Counted from the stretch's first letter, positions 43,459 through 54,884 are shown. The stretch is 64,000 nucleotides of DNA from Sepiola atlantica (GCA_963556195.1 OY744520.1:6276204-6340203); one strand, 5' to 3'. Program-made: numbers and translations. The notes: generated by a model from the sequence alone, not told the origin.

Positions 43459-44640
43459 GTAACCGTGGAATCAACTACTTTCCATGCACAGAAAAGAAAA
43501 ATGACGAGACAGCGGAGAGTTTAAAATGGGTCTTTATTTTAGAGAGATTTTCTCGTCATACGAATAAAAGTCACACATAACCATTAAATGGAGAGGGGCC
43601 AAAATTGTTCTTCTTAACTTAACTACTTAGTTACAGGGGAGGATAAAAGGTGGTATACAAGAAGTGGCGCTATCAACTGCTTTTAGGAATTAAATTCACA
43701 TCTTCTATTTTTTTCATTACATCCTTAATTTGCGTCCGCTCATCACCACTTCCAAAAACTGACTGGTTAAAAAACGCCTTTCTTTCTCTTTCACAAGGTA
43801 TCGTGACGTCACTGCTTCAAGGGGAACACTGAATTTGTCATAACACATCTGTCTGACCTTTCTTTGCTCTCCCAACTTAAATCTAACCCACAGTTCCTGC
43901 CTGTTTACATTTTAGTCTAGAGAGCGGACTTGTTTTTCAGATTTTCATGTCAAAATAACTTGCACTGGTCCACCTAGATACTAAATCCATACTTGCTGAT
44001 GTAATCGCTCTTCACATACGTCTATTCATTATGTAACATCACTTAAAAAGTCACGTGTTTTTGCTTTTTGCTGTCAGTGTTTTGTTATTTAAACTCACTC
44101 ACAATTTAGTGCACTGACTATTTTTGTCAGTAATATGTTCACTTAGATTTGAGTGACGTGTTTCTTGCGTCTACCCTTCTTCTAGTGACTGCCCTTTCTG
44201 TTAGTAGTATACTCGGTTGGTTCGTGTTCTTTGCTATTTGTGGTCGGGTCGGGAATGCGAACCATATGTCAGACATTGGGCGAGTCTAACAAAAAGACTG
44301 CAACTGACCTTTATTTTAAAAAGTAGCTAACCCAGCACAAGAGTGGGTCGTAAATTTTTAGTGGAGGCTACGAGTTTACTGAATTTGAAACCACTAAATG
44401 ATTACCATCAAGCCGGACAACCAGCTTCCTTGAGATGCGATGCTCACCGCTGGACTCCTTCATCTGAGAGAATCTTTTGCACCCGAAAAAAAAACAGGAG
44501 TGTGATAGCAAATAACCAAAACACAAATCTTGCCAATGGACCAACCAGACCCAAACGATGCTAGTTTATTGGTTTCCATCCCCACTCTCTTCAGATCACG
44601 ATTTTGCTCCTTTTTATCGAGCTTTCTCAACTGCCAAAGA
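43459..44640. other. Intergenic stretch, nothing recognised
   Basis: Ordinary AT-rich to moderately GC sequence. The short frames at 43650 and 44343 are not recognised. It may include old LINE 5' sequence, since a LINE fragment follows. Confidence 0.4.
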
Positions 44641-44900
44641 CATTAACTACTTTGCATAGTCACGCATCTTCGAACATTGCTTTTGAAATATGACAGTCCA
44701 AGGTTTGCTTCTGAATGCAGTCATTGTCTCTTTGCAATGGACATACACCAGCTGTGGCCGCTTATCCCACGATCTCTCCACACCATCACTACACTCCCCT
44801 CTGATCTCATGATCACAAAGGCAGCATTCAGTCGTTTTTGTCAAGTGTTTCTTTGCAAAAGTGGGGTTTCTTTGGGGGCATGGGGACCACTTCCTCTTCT
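44641..44900 (+). pseudogene. LINE family B fragment (upper part), copy 1
   Basis: TTCTGAATGCAGTCATTGTC, TCTTTGCAATGGACATACACC, GTGGCCGCTTATCCC and TCTCTCCACACCATCACTAC match in order with 45700-45800 (CCACAGCCACTGTTTCTTTG ... GTGGCCGTTTATCTC ... TCTCCACACTGTCATCAC), which leads into a recognisable RT tail. So this is a partial second copy of the same region. No catalytic motif is visible. Confidence 0.45.
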
Positions 44901-45675
44901 GTTTCCTCTTTTTATAAACTGTCTGACTCTGAATCTCTTTTGTCATCATGTATCAGACTCTCTGACCTGTGCTCTGAACAAGATGTCACTGTAGCACGGA
45001 TAGAGATTCTTCACATGGCGGGGCATTCTGTCCACCAGGACGGACTGTGGGCTGAGTATCTCAATTATCTACCTCGGCCAAATTTTGTGATGAACCGAAT
45101 CTGTGGTATCTTTACCCATACATAATTTCCGACATGGTAAGGACTGCATTCAAAACATGATGATGGTGGCATGACGTTAACCCCCTTCACCCAAATTTTG
45201 TAGCTTCTGGGGTCACATTGTGCCAGTAGACAGTCCCTTTATTGTATGGTGACATCGTTCCACTACCCATTCTCAGCTGGAGAATAGATGCAGTGAAACC
45301 CCAGGTTTAAACCCATGTACTAAATCTGAAAGCAAGTGTTAGTGATAATTAAGCACACAACCAGTATGTTCACTTTTTTTCCTTTGTTCTCTTCACCAGC
45401 AAAAGTTGTTATTACATTATAGTAGTAGTAGTAGCAACAGTATTCGTTCCAATTCAATTAAGTGGTGGTGTGAGCCCTCAGACAAATAGAGCTGCAGCCC
45501 AGGACAAATACCAAAACTTCGAAATCACAAAAGAATACTTGACTAATGTTACCGACGACAATCCAAATACAGGTGCACAACGTTAGCTGCGTGGCGTCCA
45601 AAAACGATCTTTCTCAAGCAAAAAATGTCACTCCCTTTATTGAGCTATTTTAGACTTTATTGAGTGCCTACTTTA
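44901..45675. other. Spacer, nothing recognised
   Basis: Contains a TAG run at 45420-45434. Frames are unrecognised. Possibly diverged LINE sequence linking the two family B fragments. Confidence 0.4.
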
Positions 45676-46498
45676 CATAATTACGCGTGGTCGACCATCA
45701 CCTCAAAGTCAGACAGTTCCACAGCCACTGTTTCTTTGCAGCGAGGGCATGCCAATCGTGGCCGTTTATCTCTCAGTCTCTCCACACTGTCATCACAACT
45801 AAATCAAAGGGATGTAACTCGTCCAAACTCGACACAGTAGTAGTATTAATACAGCTTACAACACCACTTTGTTTATCCTCTCACCTCTACAACCTTTCAT
45901 CACCAACATGCCCGGATATTTGTTTTACCCCAGTTAAAAATCACTCTCACCTTGAGGAAGCCCTTTGTTTTAATAAGCTTCTCGGATTGACTTTCACTCC
46001 CGATCTAAAACGGAAGACATATATCCAATCTGTTGCTGGAAAAATGATTGGATTATGGTACCACTCCAGAAAGGCTTTCTAATGCAATCCTCTACATATA
46101 TAAAAGTTTGATACATCCTAAGACGGAGTACTGCTGCTACATCTCTTTCTTGCCTTGACAAAGTTCAAAACCGACTTCGCAATCTAGTTGGGGATTATCT
46201 CTTTTGTTCTTTAAAGCCCCTTTCTCACAGAAGAGATGTTGTTAGTCTTTCTCTACTCTATCGTTATTTCCACGGAAGGTGCTCGACTGAGATTCAATCT
46301 CTGTTTTCCTCTTTGTAAAACGTTTGCAGCAAACCTCGTTTTATTACCACCACTGCAACGAACTTTCCTTTTTTCCTGCATGTGCCTAACATAAAACGGA
46401 ATTTCCATGAACAGAGTTTCTTTCCAAGAACTTCCTATCTGTAGAATACATTACTACGGGACTGCTTCCCATGGATGTCGTCTTCAAATTCAATGTCA
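45676..46498 (+). pseudogene. Jockey-like LINE family B, RT thumb and C-terminus
   Basis: The frame at 45940-46080 gives NKLLGLTFTPDLKRKTYIQ and GKMIGLWYHSRKAF, the thumb segment equivalent to LGLTFTDNMNWNEYI in family A. Later frames give KTEYCCYISFL, LSLLYRYF-like text and MNRVSFQELPICR near 46410-46445, equivalent to the end at 63540-63590. Stops and frameshifts are frequent. It ends inside CTTCAAATTCAATGTCAG, where Gypsy gag begins. Confidence 0.7.
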
Positions 46499-46912
46499 GA
46501 GCTAGTAAACCTGGCATGTGACTTTTCAGACGGTCTACCTTCGGAATGGATCAGAGAATATCTCGACGACCATCCGAATACAACCAGTAAAGACCTGCTC
46601 GATGAGGTAGCGGCACAGTATGGCGAGGTTATAAATACCGCCGATGCCGCCAGGGCCCTAATAAGAATAAGACAAAATCGAGGTGAAGCACTCGCTAACT
46701 TCGCTAATAGGATGAACCGACTTGCTATGTTAGCATACAGGGATGCAGATATGAGGGAAAGTTCAGCTGTGCAAGTGCACCTAGCTGAATTTTTCATAGA
46801 TGCGTTAATTAACCCCTTCATTAAGGAGGATGTGGCCAGATCCAATCCGACAACACTATCGGAAGCTTTATCTGCTGCGAGATAAAGTGAAAAGCTCTAC
46901 GAGCGAATCCGA
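46475..46912 (+). pseudogene. Gypsy-type gag fragment with LINE-derived start
   Basis: The open frame of 136 codons encodes LVNLACDFSDGLPSEWIREY and NFANRMNRLAMLAYRDAD, a retrotransposon gag capsid-like segment (helical, acidic, with the RM-RLA-LAY motif). A TAA at 46883-46885 is followed in frame by SEKLYERIRRGYGKEQA. The first eight residues come from LINE family B sequence (see 45676-46498), so the ATG at 46475 is not the original start. Gag normally forms the particle that packages the element RNA. Confidence 0.7.
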
Positions 46913-48209
46913 AGGGGCTACGGAAAGGAACAAGCTTATCTAAATGATAGCTTATTCAAAGAAGTTCACTGGCAGCAGGGACCAAGGGGGCCTCTAATAG
47001 ATTTAGGATGCCCAAGACCGAATTCTACAGTGAGGAAGAGTCAGAGAAACCCCATGGTTGCTACAGTTGTAGCAAAGCCACAAACGCTGTAAGGAGTAAG
47101 TTTTGTGGGTACGCTTCGGCGAAATCTACGAGACTGCGGCGAGGGCATTTTAGCCATAACAGGCTAGAACAGGACTGCCCATGGTCATCTGAGGGAGAAG
47201 TAAATAACTTTAACCCAAGAAAAAGAAAGACCAGGGTACCCTCGAAAACCACACATTACCACCGGAATGACCCTGGCGAAATATGAACCCCAAAGGGCAT
47301 GGATGTCAGGGAGGTGGTAAAAGCGGTCCAAAACAGGCCCACCGAAGAAATAATAAATCAAGAAAAGAAGCTCGAAGACATAAAGGAGCCAAGGGACACA
47401 AACTCCCCCAACAAGGCTCCGGAATGGGTTTTATGGTGAAAATAAGGGGTCGACCGTGGATCAGAGGTCTCACTCCTCAAAACATCGTTTTTTGAGGAAT
47501 TAAAATCGGAAAAACGAGACAAAAGATGATTTTCGATAATATGACTCACTTACTCATTAAAGTGAGGAAGCTAAAGGCTTCGTCAAGGTTATATATCACT
47601 CCGAACTTGGATCGAGAGTTGATATTGGGCGCAGACTGGTTGAAAAGAAACCGAGCCCAAATAACCTTTCACCCTAACCGATTGAAGGTTAAAGGGGTAA
47701 ATATACCACTTGGTATTAATACCAGTTGTAAAATCGACGAATCTTCACTGGAAAATGTGGAGTTGCTGCCATGCATCGCCACTGTCAGATCTGTTGAGAA
47801 AAAACAGACTAAAAACAATCCACCTCGTCGAAAGACACAAAAAGGAAAACCCATGGTAGAGACAATTAACGTGTCTCCACACCTACCCACAGCACATATG
47901 CATGTGGCTCGTACGGACATGAGAAATAGTGTAATATTTCCACCGGAATGTAAAACGACCAAACCCCAATTGAAAAGATTCTCAAAATTACTCACCCCCA
48001 ATAAATTAAAAATAGCAGACGGCCAAATGGAAAAGCTCTTCAAAACGACCGACGAATTCGTTTTAGGGTTTTCTGGGGGCAGAGAAAAAAAAGTCATCCA
48101 CCATGAAGAGAATAAAAACCTAACTAAAATCAATAATACTGATGTTTTTATCAAAAAAAAAGAAAAAAAAACTGTCGAAAAATCAACGACGCTTAGTCAA
48201 GTAAAATGA
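46913..48209 (+). pseudogene. Gypsy-type nucleocapsid and protease remnant
   Basis: A broken CCHC-like region appears near 47055-47180 (HGCYSC in one frame, RGHFSHNRLEQDCP in another). The retroviral-type protease active site reads GVDRGSEVSLLKTSFF at 47446-47490, where the usual D-T/S-G is Asp-Arg-Gly (47452-47460). The protease C-terminal part follows in another frame (LYITPNLDRELILGADWLK, about 47600-47650; the ILG-DWL motif). The 227-codon frame to 48209 continues into a linker (FPPECKTTKPQLKRFSKLL). RT is absent. Frameshifts and stops separate all parts. Confidence 0.72.
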
Positions 48210-50880
48210 CTATATATAAAAATGTCTATTAAAAAATAAATATTATGGGGCAATATGTTTTCCTGAGAAAAAAAAAGAGAAAGAAAAACCCTGAGATGAG
48301 CTTATATTTTAGGAGAGAAGATGAGAGTAAAATGTTATGAGGAGAGACATTTATATTTCAGGAGAGACGATGAGATATAATGAAATGAAATTAATAAGGT
48401 CGTTTTTTGACTATGAGTAAAAAGATACATATTTGTACGCAGTGAGCATTGTGCCAGAAATCACCAGTGACCGTTGCTGGTTGCACAGCCAAAGGTCAAA
48501 ATAAAAGGGGGGCGTGTATGGCACAATGCGTGAGATATTGGGGAGCTGAGGGCTCCCCACTGCATTCGTGGGCCTTGTGCCAAACTTGCGCTGAAATTTC
48601 GGGCAAGCAGGAAAGTTCAACAAGAGAGATTCTGTACTCGGTGTGATCGTGACACCAGAACTGACAAGGAAATATAAATGTCAAACCAATTCGGTGACAG
48701 GTTTTAGTTGATGGGGTCACAGATCAGATGTATTTGAGTTAAACTCAAAACATATTACCCGAGACGCAAAGAAGCAGGTGTACTTCGACTGGTTCTGTCT
48801 CCCCCTTCCTTTCTCTCTCTCTCTCTCTCTTTGAATTCGGACATGGACGCACGCATTTTGTTGCGTTCCCTCCAAGTTATAAAAATGTGCTTCGGAAGAA
48901 AATAAATATATATTTTTATATCAAAAAGTAAAAATGGTTTGTTCCATTATTTGCATAAGGTTCTTTTGCAGCACAATGGTCCCCAGCCAGTCAGCCAGTC
49001 AGCCAGTCAGCCAGCCAATCTCAGAGGCGGACGACAGTGACTATCGTCAGACGATGATTGCTCACTGGTAAGAACGGCGAGTAAATTACGTGCACATGCA
49101 GTCAGACGTCTCCCGTTCGACATTTCGCCACAATTCGTCCCTAGGATAAAAGATCCTGCCACATGGATGCTGCAACAAGGATAAACGTTCCGAAAAGGTC
49201 TGCTGTCACGTCAAACGAATGTGCCACATTGGTTCGGTCTCAAGATTAACGTCCCAGAGAAACTTTGCCACATTGATGCAAAGTAGCTTTGCCACAAACT
49301 TGATGATCCCGAGTTGAAAATTGCTGAATCTGTGGGAATGTACTACAAATGGTTATGACATCACATGGCTCAAAGAGAGAAGGTGATAGAAAAGAGAGTC
49401 CATTTGGAAGCACACATGAGTGTAGGACGATGAGATGATAAGATATAACTAATTAGTGATTTCGATCTCTTTTCTCTGTCTCAGCCCCCAACTGATCAGT
49501 TAATTGGAATGAAGATCACTTTGAATAAAATAACCATTATCGTCCATCAGTTTTGTGTCAAGTTAATCTTTTTGAAGGTATGAATAATAATAAGCTTTAA
49601 TTACATTCGCTCAGTCTGCTAGGATCACCACAGAGGTGCATAGAGGAAGAACGACCGGCAACCTACTGTGGACTTTCATGTTTCTATAATGATTACGGCA
49701 ACTTGGTTGCTGTGTGTATAAGACAGTTTCCCAATTGAGTTATTAGTTGCAGAATAGACCTCCTTGGAACCTTCCATTATTATTTCCTTTCTAGTAAATG
49801 TGTAGCTGTAAACTGGAGGAAAGCATCGCTTCAATCGTGCTTCATCTTAAACTTGGTATTTATAGGATTATGGATGCCTGATGCGCTCAGTGTCTCAGGT
49901 GGTTTGGCCATTTACAGTGCGCCATCTCTTGCATCAACTCCATAACATGCCTGGATATGTAGAACCATGTTTCAGCAGTAGCAACAACAACAACAACAGC
50001 AGCAGCAAAATCTCTGTAAACTATTCAATGTTTATTGGTTGAAATACTTAATACTGATTGGCCAAGCTACGGGCTCTCGACATCGACAAGAAGGCTTCAA
50101 TATCTAATATGGCTGACCTGCTACACGTGGACTGATTCCCAATACCAGTTCAACACACACTTACTTACAAACCACATATGAAGTTGGTCTGCCTCTAAAC
50201 AAACACCTATGTACATACTGACTTATCTGAACATTTTTCTGTTATATACTTTCCTCTCTTCCCTACAAGCAGAACATTTATTCTATATATTATGGATTCT
50301 CAAACTTTTTTCTTCATCTGTTGGGCGTTTAATTGGCAATAGTTGTACGAATTTAAGACTGATGTTGGTATGTTAGTTACCACATCAGTTAGGAGTGCAT
50401 TAATGATGATATAAAACTTTGTGTCATCCGTTGTTATGTGCCTAAGTTGAAATTGAGTTTTGATTATTGCAAACCACCCTGCGACACTTGTTTCCATAAA
50501 TTGGGGTAGCTTGACACTATCATGTTGCGCTTATCTAAAAATAATTGTCTACACCCTTCAAAGAATAAAAAAGAAATATGCTAGAAAAGCAAAAGATAAA
50601 ACAGTCAGAAATAATAGAGACCCTAACCCTAACCCTAGAGACAAAGAAAATAATGGGACTCACCACGTCAGATGCTTTTTCCCCCTCTCTTTCGTTTTTT
50701 TTATGAAAGTTCGTTTCTTGCGTATCGAAAGCTTGTTTTGTTTGTTTGTTCGTGAGTGTTCTTGCTTTGCCTCAAAAGTTTTTTGTTGCTTCGTAGAATC
50801 ACACAAATGTTCTTCTTTGTTTTTTTTTGTTTTTTTGTGTAAAGTATAGTTTTGTTTGTTTGTTGTTTTTTTGTTGAATA
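48210..50880. other. Stretch with LTR-like signals, no recognised gene
   Basis: Holds a CT run (48812-48828), AATAAATATATAT at about 48901, then TTGCAGCACAATGGTCCCCA (about 48970-48990). The latter could be an LTR end with a TGG-type primer site. Four CAGCCAGT 8-bp repeats follow (48985-49017). A second AATAAAATAACC lies near 49526 and a telomere-like ACCCTAACCCTAACCCTAG at 50620-50638. From 49.6 kb it is AT-rich spacer. No gene is recognised. Confidence 0.4.
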
Positions 50881-50890
50881 TATGCACCTT

Positions 50891-50891
<1 letters not shown>

Positions 50892-50944
<53 letters not shown>
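50892..50944. repeat. (TA)n microsatellite
   Basis: About 25 TA units directly upstream of the split RT gene. Confidence 0.97.
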
Positions 50945-50950
<6 letters not shown>

Positions 50951-50979
50951 CCGTGGATTATTGCTTCGCATACATGGAA

Positions 50980-52580
50980 AAAAACAACTTTAGTACTTCC
51001 CTAAAAAATATTCCAACTAATACTTATTATGAAGATGGAAGAACACTTGAGATGAATGAAGTGGAAAGTGAGTTTCCTTCCGAAGAAATCTATAGCAGCG
51101 AGTCTAGGGTATACTATGGATTCAAAGACCAAGGTACGGCTCGCTGTGTTGATCAACTTAACTGGTTCGAAAATGACTTAATGAATATAGTTTGAGAAAT
51201 TACATTCCATCACAAAAAAAACATTTCAGAAAAGACTAGACAAAATTGTTAAGGAAATTAACAGTTCAGAATACATATTAGCCAAAGTTGATAAAATTCA
51301 AAACTTTTACAAACTAACTAAACAGGAATACCATAAACTACTTGACCATAACATCACTAAACACTCCTGAAAATATAACGTAGACTTAGTTCAAAATATT
51401 AACATAGACAGTAAAGACATTACTGATAAACTTAAAATTAGTGATAGAGTAGGTAAACTAAGAGAAAAAGAAGCAACGATCATAAGGATGACTTCCACTA
51501 GACTTATAAATCCACAAAAATATTAGTAAAAAAATAAAATGGTCAAATAAAAACATTTTCTCAAAGATCATAAGCCTGACTTCCAAACAAAATCAGCCAC
51601 TAGACTTATAAATCCCCAAGACAAGAAATCGGAAAAATTAGTAAAAAAATATTAGAAAGAGTAAATGGTCAAATAAAAACATTTTACAAACTAAATCAGT
51701 GGGTATTGATTTACTCCTCTCCAGGAGTTAGGCACAAGGCCAGTTTTTATCTTACTCCCACAAGTAAGATGTGACCCAAGGTCGGGTCGGGAAAGTGGGG
51801 TTTAAAAATTGGCTGGGCAGCTCCGTCGGCATTCCCTGGTAGGGGCGCCTCAGGCAGTAAGCAATAAACTTACTCCTCCCCAAAGAGGGGAGGCGAAGCT
51901 TGGGAGGGTGGACCTCCTAGAACTGCACAGGACAGACCCATAGACTGGCACAAATCAAGCCCCAAAGGCCAAGACAATACCAGTCTATGGGGTGCAGTAT
52001 CCATCGGAACAGATACTACACTTTGATCTTAGCCAAAAGGCCAAGAACACAACCGAAACTATAAATTGGTTCTGCAAAATAGAAAACAAAACAAACTGCT
52101 CATTCATCCAATTCGACATCATCAATTCTTACCCCCCCCCCATTTCTAAAGAACTTTATGAAAAGGTTATTGAGTTTGCCACCCATCTTTCTGACATCTC
52201 CGAAGAGAAAATCAATATCATTAAGAAATGCAGAAATACAGTACTAATCAGTAAACAAGAACAATGGACTAAAAGTAACCAATCGGGATCTTTTGATGTC
52301 TCCATGGGCTCTCTAGATTCAGCAGAAGTAACAAACCTAGTTAGACTCTACACACTATACAACCTTACAAAAGACATTGACACAGAAGACATAGGATTAT
52401 ATAGAGATGACGGATTACTAGTGGTAAAAAACTCAAATCGGCAAAAATGTGAAAGAATGAAAAAAGTTATCCTTAGAGAAATGAAAAGATTAAGTCTTAA
52501 GGCGAAAATAACATCAAATATCAAACTAGTTAACTTCTTAGATGTAACACTTAGCCTAAATAATGAAACGACATAGCACT
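50980..52580 (+). pseudogene. Reverse transcriptase relic with YRDD motif, split by a U2-headed SINE
   Basis: The 5' part (50980-51703) carries lysine-rich text with DKIQNFYKLTKQEYHKLL and IRMTSTRLINP-like pieces, partly duplicated (51480-51530 and 51565-51640 share CATAAGCCTGACTTCC/ACTAGACTTATAAATCC). After the SINE, the 3' part (52047-52576) has FIQFDIINSYP with the first catalytic Asp, FDVSMGSLDSAEVTNLVRLY and IGLYRDDGLLVVKN, with the YRDD box at 52400-52411, then IKLVNFLDVTLSLNN. It resembles an RT family I remember from cnidarian and mollusc genomes, but I cannot name its class with confidence. Both aspartates of the box are intact; the split and stops make it dead. Confidence 0.65.
51704..52046 (-). 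mobile_element. U2-headed SINE subfamily 1, copy C, inside an RT gene
   Basis: On the minus strand: CTTGGCCTTTTGGCTAAGAT, CAAAGTGTAGTATCTGTTCC, the hairpin segment with arms CCCATAGACTGG and CCAGTCTATGGG (51946-51999 region), then the body and 3' end CTGGCCTTGTGCCTAACTCC. It interrupts the RT between ...AAATCAGTGGG and AACACAACCGAAACTA. No clear target duplication is seen at the ends. On the plus strand its antisense gives the ATG at 51992 and the first 18 codons of a chimeric frame that runs into the RT. Confidence 0.85.
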
Positions 52581-53420
52581 CCTAACAAAAACCAGATGTT
52601 TAACCCTTGAACACTTTAGCCCATGTGACAGAAACCAACAGTTTATTCTTTCTGCACATTTCTTCACTCCAGACGACTAATCAGATCTCATCAAAACATC
52701 ACCACAGGAGCAGCTCACAAAACAATATAAAAAGAGTGTGCTTCTTCATTCATTCAAAGCTTTGCCCCCGGCCTTGATGCCCGACACTGTTTCTTTCTCT
52801 CTCTTTGCAGACTGCACCTTACTACATGGATCTTTACTAGACATGACTGCACCCTTTCAACTTTATAACGACTACATCCAGTAGCAGCAGCTTTTTCTTT
52901 TCCTATCCTTGATGGATGGAATGGCATTTTTCTCTCCCAGGAGGTGACAGTCAGCAGCAGCTGCTCCAACCCATACTTCTACCATGAGTCAATAATAACT
53001 GCCGTCATCATCATCAACATCTGCAACTTGTTCTCCGGCCAGAATAACGATCTTCATTATTATCCTTCAGTAATGATCCATCCTTTCGTGTCAACTCACT
53101 GAATCATGAACTCTTTTCCTAAAGCTCACATATTTATTTCTTTGGAATATATATTTTGCTGCACACACGAGTTTGTTATTTCATCTTTGCCATCAGCGTA
53201 ACTTTTTTCTGCCTCTGTCTCTTTCTTAGTTGTAACTGTGACTGACCCCTGCAACAAATAGTGACCCTGACATAATATGACACAAGCAATGGCTGGCAAA
53301 AAATATGACAGATCGTCCAGACCTGATCTATTATGGTTTTGAACATCTCAAAAACTGAACCAAAATTGAGCTACAACACTACTGAGTTATTGATTTGATA
53401 CGGTTTGTGAAAAAGTAAGT
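52581..53420. other. Spacer after the RT relic
   Basis: Ordinary sequence with pyrimidine-rich parts (TTTCTTTCTCTCTCTTTGCAG at 52791-52811 resembles an acceptor) and CAGCAG/AGCAGCAGC words on both strands. No gene is recognised. Confidence 0.4.
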
Positions 53421-53590
53421 GCAGACTCACTTGCACTCATCCCTTTCAACTGTGCAGACTCACTTGCACTTATCCCTTTCAACTGTGCAGACTCACTTGC
53501 ACTCATCCCTTTCAACTGTGCAGACTCACTTGCACTCATCACCTTCAACCATGTAGACTTACTTGCACTACTCTAGCTAACTTTGCTGAC
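53421..53590 (+). repeat. 33-bp tandem repeat, block 1
   Basis: GCAGACTCACTTGCACTCAT plus CCCTTTCAACTGT repeats at 53421, 53454, 53487 and 53520 (33-bp steps). The last unit changes to ACCTTCAACC and runs into ATGTAGACTTACTTGCACTA. Confidence 0.93.
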
Positions 53591-54027
53591 ACACTTTCAA
53601 CATCACTCTTCAAGGACTACCAACACTCTCCAGCAAAGACACAATGACTAAACATTCCCGGCCATTCATCCAGCACCAAAAAATCCTGGAAATTCGACCA
53701 ATGAAGTCATCACTTACAACACTTTGCACCAGTACAAGTACAGCTGCATATGCACTACTAAATTACTCAACAACTAGATGTTCGTTGATTAAAGCTGAAA
53801 TATGAGGACCAAACAACTCAAACGACATGCTCCGACAACAGTACAAACCCACTTGCACTTGCCTCTTCAAATTTGCAGACTCACCTGCAAACCGTGCGCT
53901 TTGACAACCATGCAGACCCATTTGCACATTTTATTTTGACCATAGTACACAACCGATTCGGACAATTGAACGTTCGTTCATTAACTCCGCATAAAGAGGA
54001 CTCATCAACCCGAACAATGCAACCAAC
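53591..54027. other. Linker between the two 33-bp repeat blocks
   Basis: Contains isolated diverged units of the same repeat (GCAGACTCACCTGCAAACC at about 53876, GCAGACCCATTTGCAC at 53921) and otherwise unrecognised sequence. Confidence 0.5.
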
Positions 54028-54182
54028 AACAGTGCAGACTCACTTGCACTCATCCCTTTCAACTGTGCAGACTCACTTGCACTCATCCCTTTCAACTGTG
54101 CAGACTCACTTGCACTCATCACCTTCAACCATGTAGACTTACTTGCACTACTCTAGCTAACTTTGCTGACACACTTTCAACA
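54028..54182 (+). repeat. 33-bp tandem repeat, block 2 with duplicated flank
   Basis: Three 33-bp units (54032, 54065, 54098) followed by the same downstream flank as block 1 (ATGTAGACTTACTTGCACTA, CTCTAGCTAACTTTGCTGAC, ACACTTTCAACA). The flank identity shows the whole segment, not just the repeat, was duplicated about 0.6 kb apart. Confidence 0.93.
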
Positions 54183-54244
54183 CATCTGTACATCCGTTTT
54201 GTACTCATATTATTACAGTAAACTAAAAACAATAATTAAACAAA

Positions 54245-54868
54245 TGTATTATTATTTACTCACTAGGAGTTATCACACTGGTCATCGTCAGTGATCGCCC
54301 ACTGCCAACAACCTGTGGTATTCCCTGGAGTCTGAGTGACAACAAGTCTCCTCAGACTTCCAGTATGCTCCACCTCTTTTCGTTCATCACCGCTGATGAC
54401 CTTGCAGTATCTCAACAGCCACCCACCACCGAATTCCCGCTGATAAGGGCAATTGGTACCCTCTGGGGCCCGAGTGGCAACAAGCCTCCCCAAGGTCCCA
54501 GAGCTGTCCGCGCTCTTCCAGTGGAGGTCTGGTTTGCGCTTTCCCTCCTCGACCCTCTGTCCATAATTTTCGTGGCGTCAGCCTATGCTTGCGCCTCTCT
54601 CGTGCGGTTGTATTTTCCCCGGTTCTGTTGTCTTGTGCTTCCATGTGTTTGTTCCCATTCGTTGCTTATGTGGGTTGGTTTCCGTATTCGAGGACATTTC
54701 TCAGGATTGTAGCTGTTTTTATCATTACTGCCCTTTGTATGGTCTCAGTTATCCCTTTGATTCCTATTTCTCCTAGTCTTTTCTCCATGTTTTTGGGGAC
54801 TGTTCCTAGTGCTCCTATGATTATTGGTGTTATACTGACTTTCTTCATGTTCCATATTCCTTTCGATT
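54245..54868 (-). pseudogene. LINE C-terminal tail and 3' UTR, copy 2
   Basis: The minus-strand frame (54848-54666) reads KKVSITPIIIGALGTVPKNM, EKRLGEIGIKGITETIQRAV and MIKTATILRNVLEYGNQ, the same basic tail as at 39511-40200. The 3' region matches that copy (CAACAAGTCTCCTCAGACTT against CAACAAGCTTCCCCAGATTT on the plus strand). It ends near an AAT-rich tail at 54245-54255. Its 5' edge abuts an inverted copy of a U2-headed SINE. Confidence 0.6.
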
Positions 54869-54884
54869 AATCAATCCGACAGTG

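Noticed and set aside
42460..43524. 354-codon open frame with Ser runs and hydrophobic repeats, as a repetitive membrane protein
   Set aside because: It is produced by CAT/ATC/TCA satellite units whose length is a multiple of three. There is no non-repeat coding context, so I treat it as a satellite by-product.
50660..50971. 103-codon minus-strand frame with Ile-Tyr repeats
   Set aside because: The Ile-Tyr run is the TA microsatellite and the rest is simple T/G-rich sequence.
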